64,000 bases of DNA from the NCBI GenBank assembly GCA_003486385.1, contig DNFT01000115.1, positions 60,896 through 124,895 of the forward strand, written 5' to 3'. The DNA comes from Eubacterium sp. (GTDB lineage: Bacteria; Bacillota; Clostridia; Lachnospirales; Lachnospiraceae). The stretch's first letter is position 1; every line of letters starts with the position of its first letter. Below the pieces are notes generated by a model. That model did not search any database. It was not told where the DNA came from and worked only from the letters and a program-made list of their open reading frames with translations. Below are positions 20,701 to 28,394 of the stretch, piece by piece. The position numbers and the translations under genes are program-made.

Positions 20701-20793
20701 CGGCTTTGAAGCCGCTGTCCTCTGCTGTGAGGCTGTTCTCCGAGACTGTGTTGTCCTCTTTTTTTCAGATGATGTATTCCCGGTTGAAGCCAT
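17710..20793 (-). CDS. ftsK: DNA translocase FtsK/SpoIIIE
   Basis: Septal DNA pump that clears or transfers chromosomes during division or sporulation. The 1027-residue protein starts with a Ser/Thr/Lys/Arg-rich cytoplasmic segment, has a membrane domain with about four helices (roughly residues 60-210), a long acidic, low-complexity linker (about 210-560), then the RecA-like motor with Walker A GATGSGKSV, DELADLMM and IATQRPSVDVITG, and a C-terminal winged-helix gamma domain (RVYRIGFNRAARIMDQLEEAGV). The upstream 129-base region contains a candidate promoter. tepA and uppP lie just upstream, as in Firmicutes where tepA neighbours spoIIIE. Confidence 0.96.
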   Translation of the reverse strand: MASTGNTSSEKKRTTQSRRTASQQRTAASKPAASKGTRTSASRSSSKKRKKKKVNSASFTEAALFIALAVALILFISNFGLAGKAGTFFAAIQFGTFGIFAYIFPVVLVVGTVIMLRKGKNSGVARVKFITAFIGAMFVCAFIEMVGGGYIKLEKLSDYYNFEVPLKKGGGIVGGAVCSFLTPAVGKVGTYIIIIVFIIIAVLIISERSIIRSLTNGSRKVINTAKDDINEYKEESEKKRAIRQEQRELKEEQQRQRRRFDQKVSGVDLSIEIPGTNRRNDILGPKQPEAENMRTSAAGRLSGPDVAEVFQNDRYSENIIEIDSDENSDESTGGIFNLPKSSHSKRDKSVAAKSNDIGPVVSDKDKSARAADDSLFARGYDKQEEYHDIHGDDSSAYADEAYTEADYADEAYRKESVDDDLVDDYADYSQEQTSYRNESADSDYAYGEHLQELPEDDGLEQWQRQEKTDAVGRTVLEGLQKQTPGTGTKHDSAGTGGADKMGTSSSASARGAQPEKTMEQVDAEIDEEVRHSEQLSEEIVEKPYEFPPVELLHRGKSTSSTSQKELRDTAVKLQQTLSNFGVRVTVSDVSCGPAVTRYEIQPEQGVKVSRIVSLADDIKLNLAAADIRIEAPIPGKAAVGIEVPNKETSGVTLRELIESKPFEESKSPIAFGVGKDIAGQVVVADIAKMPHVLIAGATGSGKSVCINTIIMSILYRAKPSEVKLIMIDPKVVELSVYNGIPHLMIPVVTDSKKAAGALNWAVAEMDDRYKKFAQAGVRDLKGYNAKVEQLKDIEAEDKPAKLPQLVIIIDELADLMMIAKNEVEDAIVRLAQLARAAGIHLVIATQRPSVDVITGLIKANVPSRIAFAVSSGVDSRTILDMVGAEKLLGKGDMLFSPAGYPKPARIQGAFVSDDEVSAVVEFLKANCGESGGYHDDVARKIDNPAFAESQAFGNDYDDYFAEAGRYLIEKGKGSVSILQRVYRIGFNRAARIMDQLEEAGVMGPEEGTKPRKVLMTMDEFEELLQKL

Positions 20794-20848
20794 TGTTGTT
20801 ACCCCATTTCTCTAATTTAATATAAATGTCATATTCTGATTGCATAAT

Positions 20849-20877
20849 ATTTTATTATATGACTTTTCATCACTCAA
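20849..20877 (-). promoter_or_regulatory. Candidate sigma-A promoter for the ftsK operon
   Basis: On the minus strand TTGAGT (20872-20877) is separated by 17 bases from TAAAAT (20849-20854) in an AT-rich stretch, about 55 bases before the ftsK start. No other good candidate lies in the 20794-20922 gap. Confidence 0.5.
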
Positions 20878-20922
20878 TATATTATCATGCGATCAGCTGT
20901 TATGTCCCGATAAGCCTGCCTG

Positions 20923-21720
20923 CTATGGCTGCATGACTATCATTGAAGCAAGCATAAAGCCACCGAGCGCAAGGCAGTACACAGAAAGTATGCGGAAACG
21001 GCGTCTTTTAAGTATCTGATTAAGAATAACAAGCCCTATATAACCTGTTATTATGGCAAAAACCGATGCCGATATGTACCATCCTGTATTTCCAACGTCA
21101 TTTACTCCAAATCTTGCGATGTCAATTATATCCAGTATCACAGCACCTATAAGTGAAGGCACGGCGCACAGAAATGAGAATCTCCATGTAAGCTTCCTGT
21201 CAAATCCCAACAACAGGCATGTGGTAATTACCATACCGCATCTTGATAATCCCGGAAGTACCGAAAGTCCCTGAACACCTCCTATCACTACAGCCTCAAA
21301 GAAGCCTGCATCCGATATCCTGACCTCGCCCTTCTTCACTCCGTCCGTGACAAAAAGCATAACGCCTGTCAATATCATAAATATTCCGGGAAAAAAGACC
21401 GTCTTAGCCGCATAGACCGCAAAGCTTCTGCAGCCCATCCCGACTATACCTGTCGAAACAGTCGCCGCAAGTATCATAAGAGCAAGCTTGACATATATTC
21501 CGCTCTCAAGCCTTATTATTCTTGCAACATCCTTCCTGAAAGCAAATAATATCACAATTATTGTTGCGAGCTTCAGACACAGGTCAAAAATTATGCTGTC
21601 TCCCTCTCCAAATCCAAATACATTCTTTAACATCAACAAATGTCCTGAGCTGCTCACGGGAATAAATCCCGTGAGTCCATCAATCATTCCACTGACTATA
21701 ATCTTTAGCGCCTCCAACAC
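20923..21720 (-). CDS. uppP: Undecaprenyl-diphosphate phosphatase
   Basis: Membrane enzyme recycling the undecaprenyl carrier used for wall and polysaccharide synthesis. The 265-residue protein has about eight hydrophobic helices, the GFIPVSSSGHL motif near residue 18 and a second motif LPGLSRCGM, where PGTSRSG is more usual. The start is GTG at 21720 with GGAGGG correctly spaced. A near-consensus promoter lies immediately upstream, so it can be transcribed apart from tepA. Functionally it supports the murein genes downstream and the lipid-linked polysaccharide locus elsewhere in the window. Confidence 0.94.
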   Translation of the reverse strand: MLEALKIIVSGMIDGLTGFIPVSSSGHLLMLKNVFGFGEGDSIIFDLCLKLATIIVILFAFRKDVARIIRLESGIYVKLALMILAATVSTGIVGMGCRSFAVYAAKTVFFPGIFMILTGVMLFVTDGVKKGEVRISDAGFFEAVVIGGVQGLSVLPGLSRCGMVITTCLLLGFDRKLTWRFSFLCAVPSLIGAVILDIIDIARFGVNDVGNTGWYISASVFAIITGYIGLVILNQILKRRRFRILSVYCLALGGFMLASMIVMQP

Positions 21721-21751
21721 AAGCCCTCCACATATTTACACAATTAATATA

Positions 21752-21780
21752 ATTATAGCATTTTTTTACAATGAGGTCAA
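21752..21780 (-). promoter_or_regulatory. Near-consensus sigma-A promoter of uppP
   Basis: Minus strand TTGACC (21775-21780), exactly 17 bases, then TATAAT (21752-21757). It begins right after the tepA stop codon and leaves a leader of about 25 bases before the uppP GTG. Confidence 0.8.
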
Positions 21781-21781
21781 A

Positions 21782-22447
21782 TTAAACTGAAAGCTCCTTA
21801 ATCCTGCCCAGTGCCATGTCAAGTCCTCCGACTTCGTCTATAAGTCCCGCCTCAACAGCCTGTCTTCCCACAAGCATTGTCCCCAAATCCTTTGACAACA
21901 TGCTGGTGTTCATCATCATCTTTTCAAGGCTTCCCTTTTCTGCTCTGCTGTGTTCCTCAATGAAGCTCACAATTCTATCCTGTATCATTTTAAAATAGTC
22001 ATAGGTCTGCGGTGCCCCTATAACCGTGCCGCTCATCCTCACAGGATGAATGAGCATTGTCCCGGTAGGTACGATGAACGAATAGTCTGCGGCAACGGCT
22101 AACGGCACACCTATTGAATGGCTGTCCCCTATTACAAGCGATACTGTCGGCTTGCTTAGTGACGCAATCATCTCAGCAAGCGCAAGCCCCGCTGATACAT
22201 CCCCGCCTATTGTATTTATTATTATAAGCGCGCCTTTAATCTTTTTGCTGTCCTCTATCCGTGCAAATATCGGGATAAGATGCTCATATTTTGTTGTCTT
22301 GCAATTGTTAGAGAGCACCTCATGTCCCTCTATCTCGCCTATAATTGTAATCAGTTTTATACTTTCATCGTCCTTCTCCGACAGGGATAGCTGTCCGAAG
22401 GACTCTATCTCATCGCGATCCTTTTCTGATTTATCTTTTTCCGCCAT
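21782..22447 (-). CDS. tepA: ClpP-like serine protease, translocation-enhancing protein family
   Basis: The 221-residue protein has a ClpP/crotonase fold: INTIGGDVSAGLALAEMI, a catalytic Ser region VIGDSHSIGVPLAVAADY, and MLIHPVRMSGTVIGAP supplying the His region. TepA of Bacillus is described as improving protein export and degrading signal peptides. The ATG at 22447 with AAAGGAGG is clearly the start; the frame continues upstream to 22480 without a ribosome site. In Bacillus tepA lies near spoIIIE; here it is separated from ftsK only by uppP. The N-terminal 40 residues are charged and likely flexible. Confidence 0.87.
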   Translation of the reverse strand: MAEKDKSEKDRDEIESFGQLSLSEKDDESIKLITIIGEIEGHEVLSNNCKTTKYEHLIPIFARIEDSKKIKGALIIINTIGGDVSAGLALAEMIASLSKPTVSLVIGDSHSIGVPLAVAADYSFIVPTGTMLIHPVRMSGTVIGAPQTYDYFKMIQDRIVSFIEEHSRAEKGSLEKMMMNTSMLSKDLGTMLVGRQAVEAGLIDEVGGLDMALGRIKELSV

Positions 22448-22492
22448 GGAAACCTCCTTTAAATTATATCTGGCTGACACCCAAATCCAGCC

Positions 22493-22660
22493 TCATCTAA
22501 TATCTCCAAATAATACAGGAATATACAGCAAGATACCTGAGCCCTTCATTTTGAAGCCTTCTCCATATATTTCTTCAAGAGCTGCAATGCCCCTGGTATC
22601 ACACCGCCGAGAAGGAATAAATCCATCCTGAAGTTCAGCATGGTCAATGAGAAATACCAT
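22493..22660 (-). CDS. Possible small orphan ORF or gene remnant (55 residues)
   Basis: Within the 295-base gap between marR and tepA, the minus strand has an open frame from the ATG at 22660 to TGA at 22493 (in-frame open sequence extends back to 22705). The product contains IDHAELQDGFIP and ends in a short hydrophobic stretch SGILLYIPVLFGDIR. No ribosome binding site precedes the ATG. I do not recognise a family. It may be a decayed 3' end of a lost gene or chance coding; the rest of the gap shows no terminator or strong promoter. Confidence 0.25.
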   Translation of the reverse strand: MVFLIDHAELQDGFIPSRRCDTRGIAALEEIYGEGFKMKGSGILLYIPVLFGDIR

Positions 22661-22775
22661 CTGCGAACGGCATTTTTCAAGCCCTGTTCTAAAAAATTTT
22701 TCTGATTATAACATTACCGCGCTCAGCGATAGTATAATTATATTCCCTTCTTTCTATTCTTATGAGGAAAATACA

Positions 22776-23243
22776 TTATTCCGCCTCACCCTCAACTATA
22801 CGTCTCAAATTCGGAAATCCCGCCCTGCTCTCTGTTTTGCTCAGGAGATACAGCTTGTCAAGCGTCTCCACGAAAGCGCTGCACTCCTCCTCCGGAAGCT
22901 TGTCAAGCAGCCACTCATAATACAGCCCTTCAAGATATGCCTTTGAGTTCTTAAGCTTCTCTGCTTTCCCGGTTGCATACAAATTGGCACTTCTCTTGTC
23001 ATACGGATTTTCCTTACGCACCAGGTAGCCCTTGCTCTCAAGACTTGCCGTTCTCCTCGCTGCAGCTCCCTTGTCGAGCTTTAGCTGCTCCCGGATTGCC
23101 GTCTGCGTTATGCCGGGATTATGCCTTACCAGATGTATGAAATCGAACTCAGCCGTACCTATTCCGTCCTCCTTCATCGTCTGAACGGTAAACTTGCTGA
23201 CCTCCCTTGCAATCTTCGTCATTTTTCTTTCTGATTTATCCAT
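22776..23243 (-). CDS. MarR-family transcriptional regulator
   Basis: A 155-residue winged-helix protein. The helix-turn-helix runs about residues 40-85 (GITQTAIREQLKLDKGAAAR and SLESKGYLVRKENPYDKR wing), flanked by helices that normally form the dimer interface. GGAGG with five-base spacing precedes the ATG. It is monocistronic: upstream is a strong terminator and downstream a gap before tepA. Its target is unknown; no efflux or metabolic partner is adjacent. The leader contains a large inverted repeat and no visible promoter between that repeat and the start. Confidence 0.88.
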   Translation of the reverse strand: MDKSERKMTKIAREVSKFTVQTMKEDGIGTAEFDFIHLVRHNPGITQTAIREQLKLDKGAAARRTASLESKGYLVRKENPYDKRSANLYATGKAEKLKNSKAYLEGLYYEWLLDKLPEEECSAFVETLDKLYLLSKTESRAGFPNLRRIVEGEAE

Positions 23244-23264
23244 ATTAACCTCCGCTCTCTACAT

Positions 23265-23341
23265 CGGTGCTGGGACAGTGGTGTCAGACCCCGTGTCCCA
23301 ACTCGTGGGACATGGGGTCTGACACCACTGTCCCAGCACCG
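23265..23341. repeat. Large palindromic element, 36-bp arms, in the marR leader
   Basis: Left arm 23265-23300 and right arm 23306-23341 are reverse complements with a single G/T wobble, separated by ACTCG. The arms are GC-rich in an AT-rich gap and contain the phrase GGTGTCAGACCCC. No T-run follows in either direction, so it is not a classical terminator. It resembles dispersed palindromic units of the REP/RAYT-associated kind, but copies elsewhere cannot be checked here. Confidence 0.85.
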
Positions 23342-23350
23342 CCGCCAAAC

Positions 23351-23398
23351 AAAAAAGATGTAGTATCATCTTTTTTCGATGATACTACATCTTTTTTT
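23351..23398. terminator. Strong Rho-independent terminator after the M16 peptidase gene
   Basis: Perfect 20-bp arms (23351-23370 and 23378-23397) around TTTTTTC, with A-run and T-run on the two sides so it can act in both directions. It lies 18 bases beyond the M16 stop codon and ends the vanZ-to-M16 transcription unit. Confidence 0.93.
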
Positions 23399-23415
23399 CA
23401 TTGTCAAACCATGTT

Positions 23416-24693
23416 CTAAGCGGGAGACTGGCTGTTACTCCAATGTCCCTTGAGCTTAGAAACCGGCACATCCTTGACATTTCCTACCAGACACACACTG
23501 CACTTATCCTTTCTAAGATATGTCCTTATGCACCTGTTGAACTGCTCCAATGTGACCGCGTTGTAGTGCTCCACAGCCTCGTCAAGCGATATCACGCTTC
23601 CCGTGGACAGGAAGGTCTTGGCATTGTTCAGTACCGTATTGCTCGCCGCCTCGCTCCCCAGCACGAGTTCTATCTTTGTCTGCTTTTTAAGCCTGAAAAG
23701 CTCGTCCCCATCGATGCCCTTCTCATTGAGCTCATCTATTATGTCAAATATGAGCTCATACACCCTCTCTGTCTGCGCCGCACTCATGGACGCATATATA
23801 TGAAAAAGGCCCGCAAGGTCACACATGCTGTTATAGGAATATATGCTGTAGGTGAGACCGTTCTCCTCCCGTACCTTCTGGAAAAGTCTTGAATTCAGAT
23901 TGCCGCCAAGCATGGAATTGATCATGTACATGGCATATCTGTCTTCGTCGGAGCTTCGCACATTGTCAAAGGCTATGTTCAGATGAACCTGCTCCATGTC
24001 CTTATATTTTGAAATAAAGCATCTGTTAAATTCCGGTCTGCCCGGAATAAGCTTCCTGCCCGAACCCGGCAAAGCGGCAAACAAAGGTTCAAGCACAGAC
24101 ATTATCTGCGCTTCATCGCATTTTCCAGCAACGGATATGAGAATATTGTCGGCTGTGTAGTTAGCCTCCTTAAAATCCACAAGCTGCTGCCTTGTGAGCT
24201 TCTTTACATTGCTCTTGCTGCCGGATATTATAAACCCAAGCGGATTATCCTTCCAGACCCGCTTCTGCAAAAGCTCGTGGCACATATCCTCCGCCGAGTC
24301 ATCGTAGGAGTCTATCTCGTCGATTATAACCCCCTTCTCCTTGGAAAATTCCTTCGGGTCAAACACCGAGTTAAAGAGCATATCCGACATAATGGACAGT
24401 GCCCTCTCAAAATCCTCCGGGAGCACTTTTCCGTAAAATACGGTATTTTCCTTCGATGTGTATGCATTTATGCCACCGCCCAGCTCCGTCATTATATCTG
24501 CGAGCTGACCGGCGCTGTATTTATCCGTCCCTTTAAAAAGCATGTGCTCTATCGCATGTGCAGCTCCGTTATTTAAGGCTGTCTCATTCTGTGAACCGCT
24601 GCCGACATACACGCCAAAGGTTATGCTTCTCGCTCCCGGCAGATTTTCTATGATAACAGGAATATTATTCGTCAGTCTGTGTATTGCCGTCAT
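23416..24693 (-). CDS. M16-family zinc peptidase (processing-peptidase-like)
   Basis: The 425-residue protein has the inverted zinc motif HxxEH as HAIEH at residues 46-50, with the third ligand Glu in the region VIIDEIDSYDDSAEDMCHE about 75 residues later, and the R/Y motif of the second half in GGNLNSRLFQKVREENGLTYSIY. This matches single-chain M16B peptidases such as Bacillus MlpA. Substrates are unknown. The frame extends to a TTG at 24717, but the ATG at 24693 gives the family-like start MTAIHRL. It overlaps the end of the CBS-domain gene by 29 bases, indicating translational coupling. Confidence 0.9.
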   Translation of the reverse strand: MTAIHRLTNNIPVIIENLPGARSITFGVYVGSGSQNETALNNGAAHAIEHMLFKGTDKYSAGQLADIMTELGGGINAYTSKENTVFYGKVLPEDFERALSIMSDMLFNSVFDPKEFSKEKGVIIDEIDSYDDSAEDMCHELLQKRVWKDNPLGFIISGSKSNVKKLTRQQLVDFKEANYTADNILISVAGKCDEAQIMSVLEPLFAALPGSGRKLIPGRPEFNRCFISKYKDMEQVHLNIAFDNVRSSDEDRYAMYMINSMLGGNLNSRLFQKVREENGLTYSIYSYNSMCDLAGLFHIYASMSAAQTERVYELIFDIIDELNEKGIDGDELFRLKKQTKIELVLGSEAASNTVLNNAKTFLSTGSVISLDEAVEHYNAVTLEQFNRCIRTYLRKDKCSVCLVGNVKDVPVSKLKGHWSNSQSPA

Positions 24694-26008
24694 TACTCTT
24701 GTCTTCCTCACCTTCAAGCTTTGTAATTCTTACCTTACGGATTACCCTGTTCTTCGCCTCTAAGACCTTGAAATGATAGCCCCCATAATCTACCTCACCG
24801 CTCTCATCATCCGCAGGAAGCCTATGCAGCTGTGCTATCATAAATCCATTAACTGTCTCATAATCCTCTGTATCGAATGTGATATCCAACAGATCCTCAA
24901 GGTCATCCAACAGCGTCAATCCGTCAACCTCGTATGAATCCTCAGAGGTTCTCTCAATCTGCTTCTCCTCCTCATCATACTCGTCCATGATATTTCCGAC
25001 TATCTCCTCAATAATATCCTCCATGGTAATGATACCTGAGGTCTGTCCATATTCATCTACAACTATCGCAAACTGAATCTTATTCGCCTGCATCTCCTTA
25101 AAAAGAGCGTCCACATTGCGTGTCTCAGGAACAAAATACGCGTCACGCATAAGCTTGTTGATGTCCTTTATCGCAGGTTCATTGCTCTTGTCATTCTCAT
25201 AGGCAACAATCGCATCCCTCAGATGTATCATGCCGACAATATGGTCAATGTCCTCATCATACACAGGGTATCTTGAAAAATTATTGCTGAGCATTATCTT
25301 AAACGCCTCCTCAAGTGAGACGTTCTGATCTATACCGACAATGTTAGAACGGTGCACCATGACATCATGCGCTTCCTTATCCCCGAATTCAAAGATATTG
25401 TTAATCATCTTTGCTTCGCCTTCCTCAAGTACACCCTTCTCCTGTCCCTCATTAACCATCGTGATTATCTCTTCCTCAGTGACATTCTCAAGATTCTCAT
25501 GCGGATTGATACCGATAAGTCTCAGCACAAGATTAGAAAGCTTCGTCACCACAAAAGCTACCGGTGTGATAATATAGATAAACAATCCTGCCGGCTTGAC
25601 CAGCCTATAGAGTGTTTTCTCAGGAAATTTCATCCCGACACGCTTAGGAACAAGTACCCCGACAACAAGCAGGAGAATAATGACAACAACCGCAACTGCA
25701 AATATTATCCACATGGACTGAACCTTTGCCGCCTTCTCTATAGCCCTTGAAATGGCTCTTAATATATATCCTCCGACAGCGACATTGCTTATAAAAACTG
25801 TTATATCAAGCGCATTTGACAGTACAGCAGGATTATCCGCAAGGCGTTCAAGCTTCTTTGCCTTCCTGTCATTCTCATCCTCACGCTTTTTTTCAATAAA
25901 TGAATCATTTACATTCTGAAGTGCCGACGAAAACGCATATAGCACAGCATCAATTATAATAAAGGCGAGTAAAAGCAGCCCGCCCAAATAGGGGTGTATA
26001 TCTCCCAT
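24665..26008 (-). CDS. HlyC/CorC family membrane protein with CBS pair
   Basis: The 447-residue protein has an N-terminal DUF21 (CNNM) domain with an amphipathic start and three to four membrane helices (about residues 5-175), two CBS motifs (DVMVHRSNIVGID to VPETRNVDALFKEMQ, about 205-330) and a C-terminal CorC/HlyC domain (EVDGLTLLDDLEDLL to the end). Family members are implicated in magnesium or cobalt efflux or resistance; the ion here is not established. It follows aroQ by three bases in the operon. Confidence 0.9.
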   Translation of the reverse strand: MGDIHPYLGGLLLLAFIIIDAVLYAFSSALQNVNDSFIEKKREDENDRKAKKLERLADNPAVLSNALDITVFISNVAVGGYILRAISRAIEKAAKVQSMWIIFAVAVVVIILLLVVGVLVPKRVGMKFPEKTLYRLVKPAGLFIYIITPVAFVVTKLSNLVLRLIGINPHENLENVTEEEIITMVNEGQEKGVLEEGEAKMINNIFEFGDKEAHDVMVHRSNIVGIDQNVSLEEAFKIMLSNNFSRYPVYDEDIDHIVGMIHLRDAIVAYENDKSNEPAIKDINKLMRDAYFVPETRNVDALFKEMQANKIQFAIVVDEYGQTSGIITMEDIIEEIVGNIMDEYDEEEKQIERTSEDSYEVDGLTLLDDLEDLLDITFDTEDYETVNGFMIAQLHRLPADDESGEVDYGGYHFKVLEAKNRVIRKVRITKLEGEEDKSNDGNTQTDE

Positions 26009-26011
26009 AAA

Positions 26012-26473
26012 CTAACCATCTTTCCTTTCTCTTAATAAACCGGCTATTTCCTCCATAGCCATACAATATCCCTCAAGTCCTTTTCCTGCAATCTGTTTCG
26101 TACACTCCGGTAGTGTCACCGATACATGGCGGAAATCCTCTCTTGAATGTATATCCGATATATGTACCTCATACTTCGGGAAATCAAGCGGAGCAAGCGC
26201 ATCGCGGATTGCATAGCTGTAATGAGTGTAAGCTCCCGGATTTATGACAAGTCCATCCAGCTCCCCTCTCTCATGTTCAAAGTACGCAGCCTGAAGCCTG
26301 TCTATTATAGCGCCTTCATGGTTGCTCTGCCAGGTTTCTATTTCAATCCCAAGCTCAGCCGCCTTATCGTTCAATAGTTTTATAAGATAGTCATAGTCCT
26401 GTGTTCCATATATCTTCCTGTCCCTTATCCCAAGAAAATTTAAGTTTGGTCCGTTAATTACAAGTATTTTCAT
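26012..26473 (-). CDS. aroQ: Type II 3-dehydroquinate dehydratase
   Basis: Third step of the shikimate pathway, 3-dehydroquinate to 3-dehydroshikimate. The 153-residue type II enzyme shows INGPNLNFLGIRDRKIYG (active-site Arg and Tyr), INPGAYTHYSYAIRDAL and EVHISDIHSREDFRH (catalytic His). The ATG lies inside the end of aroK, a 20-base overlap. Together with aroE and aroK it forms a compact shikimate module. Confidence 0.95.
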   Translation of the reverse strand: MKILVINGPNLNFLGIRDRKIYGTQDYDYLIKLLNDKAAELGIEIETWQSNHEGAIIDRLQAAYFEHERGELDGLVINPGAYTHYSYAIRDALAPLDFPKYEVHISDIHSREDFRHVSVTLPECTKQIAGKGLEGYCMAMEEIAGLLRERKDG

Positions 26474-26993
26474 AGTGTGCTATCCTTTCAAACATTTTTT
26501 CAAATGAACCATCATCTGTGTCTATTATTATATCGGCTCGTTTCTCATATATATCGGCTCGTCTTTGCATAAGCTCAGTAATTTTCTGCTCAACATTGCC
26601 TCCTGCAAGAAGCGGTCTTGTCTTATCATGCGAAAGTCGTTTTACAAGTGTATCCACACGCGCCCTGAGGTACACAACCATCCCAAGCTCCCTTAAAAGC
26701 CTTCCGTTTTCTTCTCTAAGCGGCAGTCCGCCGCCGACAGATATCACTGTATCACTGAGTTTCTCCGATATCAACTCCCTTAAGCAGTCCGTCTCAAGAT
26801 TCCTGAAATATTCCTCACCATGCTCCGCAAATATGTCATTTATCGAGCATTTTTGATGTTCGACAATAAAATCATCCGTATCGATGAACTTTCTTCTCCT
26901 GTTCTGTTCTATCCATTTTCCAAAGGTTGTCTTGCCGCAGCCCATAAAACCAATGAGAATTATATTCTTATTGTCTTTGTGTTTTTCTTCCAT
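26454..26993 (-). CDS. aroK: Shikimate kinase
   Basis: Phosphorylates shikimate at O3 using ATP. The 179-residue protein has Walker A GFMGCGKTTFGK at residues 15-26, DTDDFIVEHQ (shikimate and Mg-binding Asp), EYFRNLE (Arg), SVGGGLPLREE and a lid region KRLSHDKTRPLL. It starts seven bases after the aroE stop and overlaps aroQ. Confidence 0.94.
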   Translation of the reverse strand: MEEKHKDNKNIILIGFMGCGKTTFGKWIEQNRRRKFIDTDDFIVEHQKCSINDIFAEHGEEYFRNLETDCLRELISEKLSDTVISVGGGLPLREENGRLLRELGMVVYLRARVDTLVKRLSHDKTRPLLAGGNVEQKITELMQRRADIYEKRADIIIDTDDGSFEKMFERIAHYENTCN

Positions 26994-26999
26994 CAGCTT

Positions 27000-27887
27000 T
27001 TACTCCTGCCCCATCTCTTTTTTCATAAGTGTATAAAGTTCCCTGCAAAGCTCATCCGGAACCTTGACATCATTCCACAGCTCAAATGCCTCAACGCCCT
27101 GATACAACAGCATCTCAAGTCCATTGTAGGCTCTCGCCCCATGCTCCCTTGAAAGCTTCATAAAGCGTGTCTCAGATGGATTGAAAATTATATCAACCGC
27201 CGCCTCTATCATGTCATAGAACCTGCCATCCTCAACAGGTGTTCCATCCACATCCGGGTACAGTCCCTTGCTAGTTGTCTGGATGACAATGTATTTCTTA
27301 CTGCCGCCCCCATATCCTTCAAGCTCCTTGTAGCCATCAAGAGGCATTGCATACACGCGCTTTCCACCCACATAGGTATTCACGTCATCTGCAAGACTTA
27401 CTGCCTTGTCGACACTCCTGTTTAAAAGATATACCCGGGATGCACCTGTGACGGCGCACATAAATGTAACTGCTCTTGAAGCTCCTCCTGCCCCGAGAAT
27501 TATTACGTCACGTCCGGCTATATCAATGCCATCACATACAAGCTGTCTCTTTATGCCGTAATAGTCAGTATTATATCCCTTATATCCGCCATCAATGCGC
27601 ACAAGCGTGTTGACCGCACCTATATTCTTCGCAAGCTCATCAATCTCAATTACAGCCTCCATGACCTCCTGCTTATGCGGTACAGTGACATTCATTCCCT
27701 TTATATTGAGTGCGTATGCTCCCTTTACCGCGGTGGCAACCTCACCCTTCTCGACCTTAAAGGTCATATATGCAAGATTGAATCCAAGTCTTTCTGCCAA
27801 TGTGTTATGAATAAACGGAGAAATCGAATGGCCTACCGGATTTCCTATAAGACCACATACTGCCGTCTTAGCATCAATTTTTCCCAT
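27000..27887 (-). CDS. aroE: Shikimate 5-dehydrogenase
   Basis: NADPH-dependent reduction of 3-dehydroshikimate to shikimate. The 295-residue protein has the substrate motif NPVGHSISPFIHN, the catalytic-lysine segment NVTVPHKQ, and the NADP-binding ILGAGGASRAV. The start is taken as ATG at 27887, preceded by AGGAGG at a rather long 13-base spacing; an in-frame start at 27923 would give a non-homologous extension. It overlaps the end of the upstream yqeG-like gene by 14 bases. Confidence 0.93.
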   Translation of the reverse strand: MGKIDAKTAVCGLIGNPVGHSISPFIHNTLAERLGFNLAYMTFKVEKGEVATAVKGAYALNIKGMNVTVPHKQEVMEAVIEIDELAKNIGAVNTLVRIDGGYKGYNTDYYGIKRQLVCDGIDIAGRDVIILGAGGASRAVTFMCAVTGASRVYLLNRSVDKAVSLADDVNTYVGGKRVYAMPLDGYKELEGYGGGSKKYIVIQTTSKGLYPDVDGTPVEDGRFYDMIEAAVDIIFNPSETRFMKLSREHGARAYNGLEMLLYQGVEAFELWNDVKVPDELCRELYTLMKKEMGQE

Positions 27888-28386
27888 GCTTTTTCTTATA
27901 CCTCCTGTAAAAAATAAGCACAACCCACTCTAATCTTCTTTTTAAAATAATCTGTATCTCTTCCTTCGGGTGAATCGGCTTTACAAGTATGCTGTGTATA
28001 CCGGCTCTGTTAGCCCCCCATATATCCGTGAACAGCTGATCCCCGATAAAAAGAGTGTTATCCTTGGCTGCGCCACACAGCTCCACTCCCTTTAAATAGC
28101 CGTCCGGGGATGGTTTTCCTGCTTTATACAGATACCTTGAATCCACCTGTGCCGCGAACGAAGCCACCCGCGGCTCCTTATTATTTGAGATAAGACATGT
28201 CTCAAATCCAAGCTCATGCAGTCTCTTAAAAAAATCAATCACCTTCGGTGTTGCAGGTGCACCATGTTCTACCAATGTATTATCTATGTCAAACAGAACA
28301 GCCCTGTAACCATTCAAATAAAAATCCTCGAAATCTATCTCATATATGTTATCTGCAGCTTCTGAGGGATATAACCTTTTAAACAT
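27874..28386 (-). CDS. yqeG: YqeG family HAD IIIA phosphatase
   Basis: A 170-residue HAD-superfamily protein with motif I FDIDNTLV (nucleophile Asp and acid/base Asp), motif II ISNN, and the motif III/IV region GDQLFTDIWGANRAG. It fits the YqeG family, a phosphatase close to PGP phosphatases; substrate is not established from sequence. ATAGGAGG precedes the ATG. In Bacillus yqeG is adjacent to aroE (yqeG-yqeH-aroD), and the same yqeG-aroE link is seen here, but the YqeH GTPase is absent from this position. Confidence 0.9.
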   Translation of the reverse strand: MFKRLYPSEAADNIYEIDFEDFYLNGYRAVLFDIDNTLVEHGAPATPKVIDFFKRLHELGFETCLISNNKEPRVASFAAQVDSRYLYKAGKPSPDGYLKGVELCGAAKDNTLFIGDQLFTDIWGANRAGIHSILVKPIHPKEEIQIILKRRLEWVVLIFYRRYKKKHGKN

Positions 28387-28394
28387 GATGCCTC

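Noticed and set aside
22152..22631. 159-codon plus-strand frame over tepA and the adjacent gap
   Set aside because: Most of it is opposite tepA, it has no ribosome site, and the composition is that of an antisense shadow.
23301..23398. The two adjacent inverted repeats as inverted ends of one transposon
   Set aside because: They are separate dyads of different sequence, each self-complementary, with no coding sequence between them.
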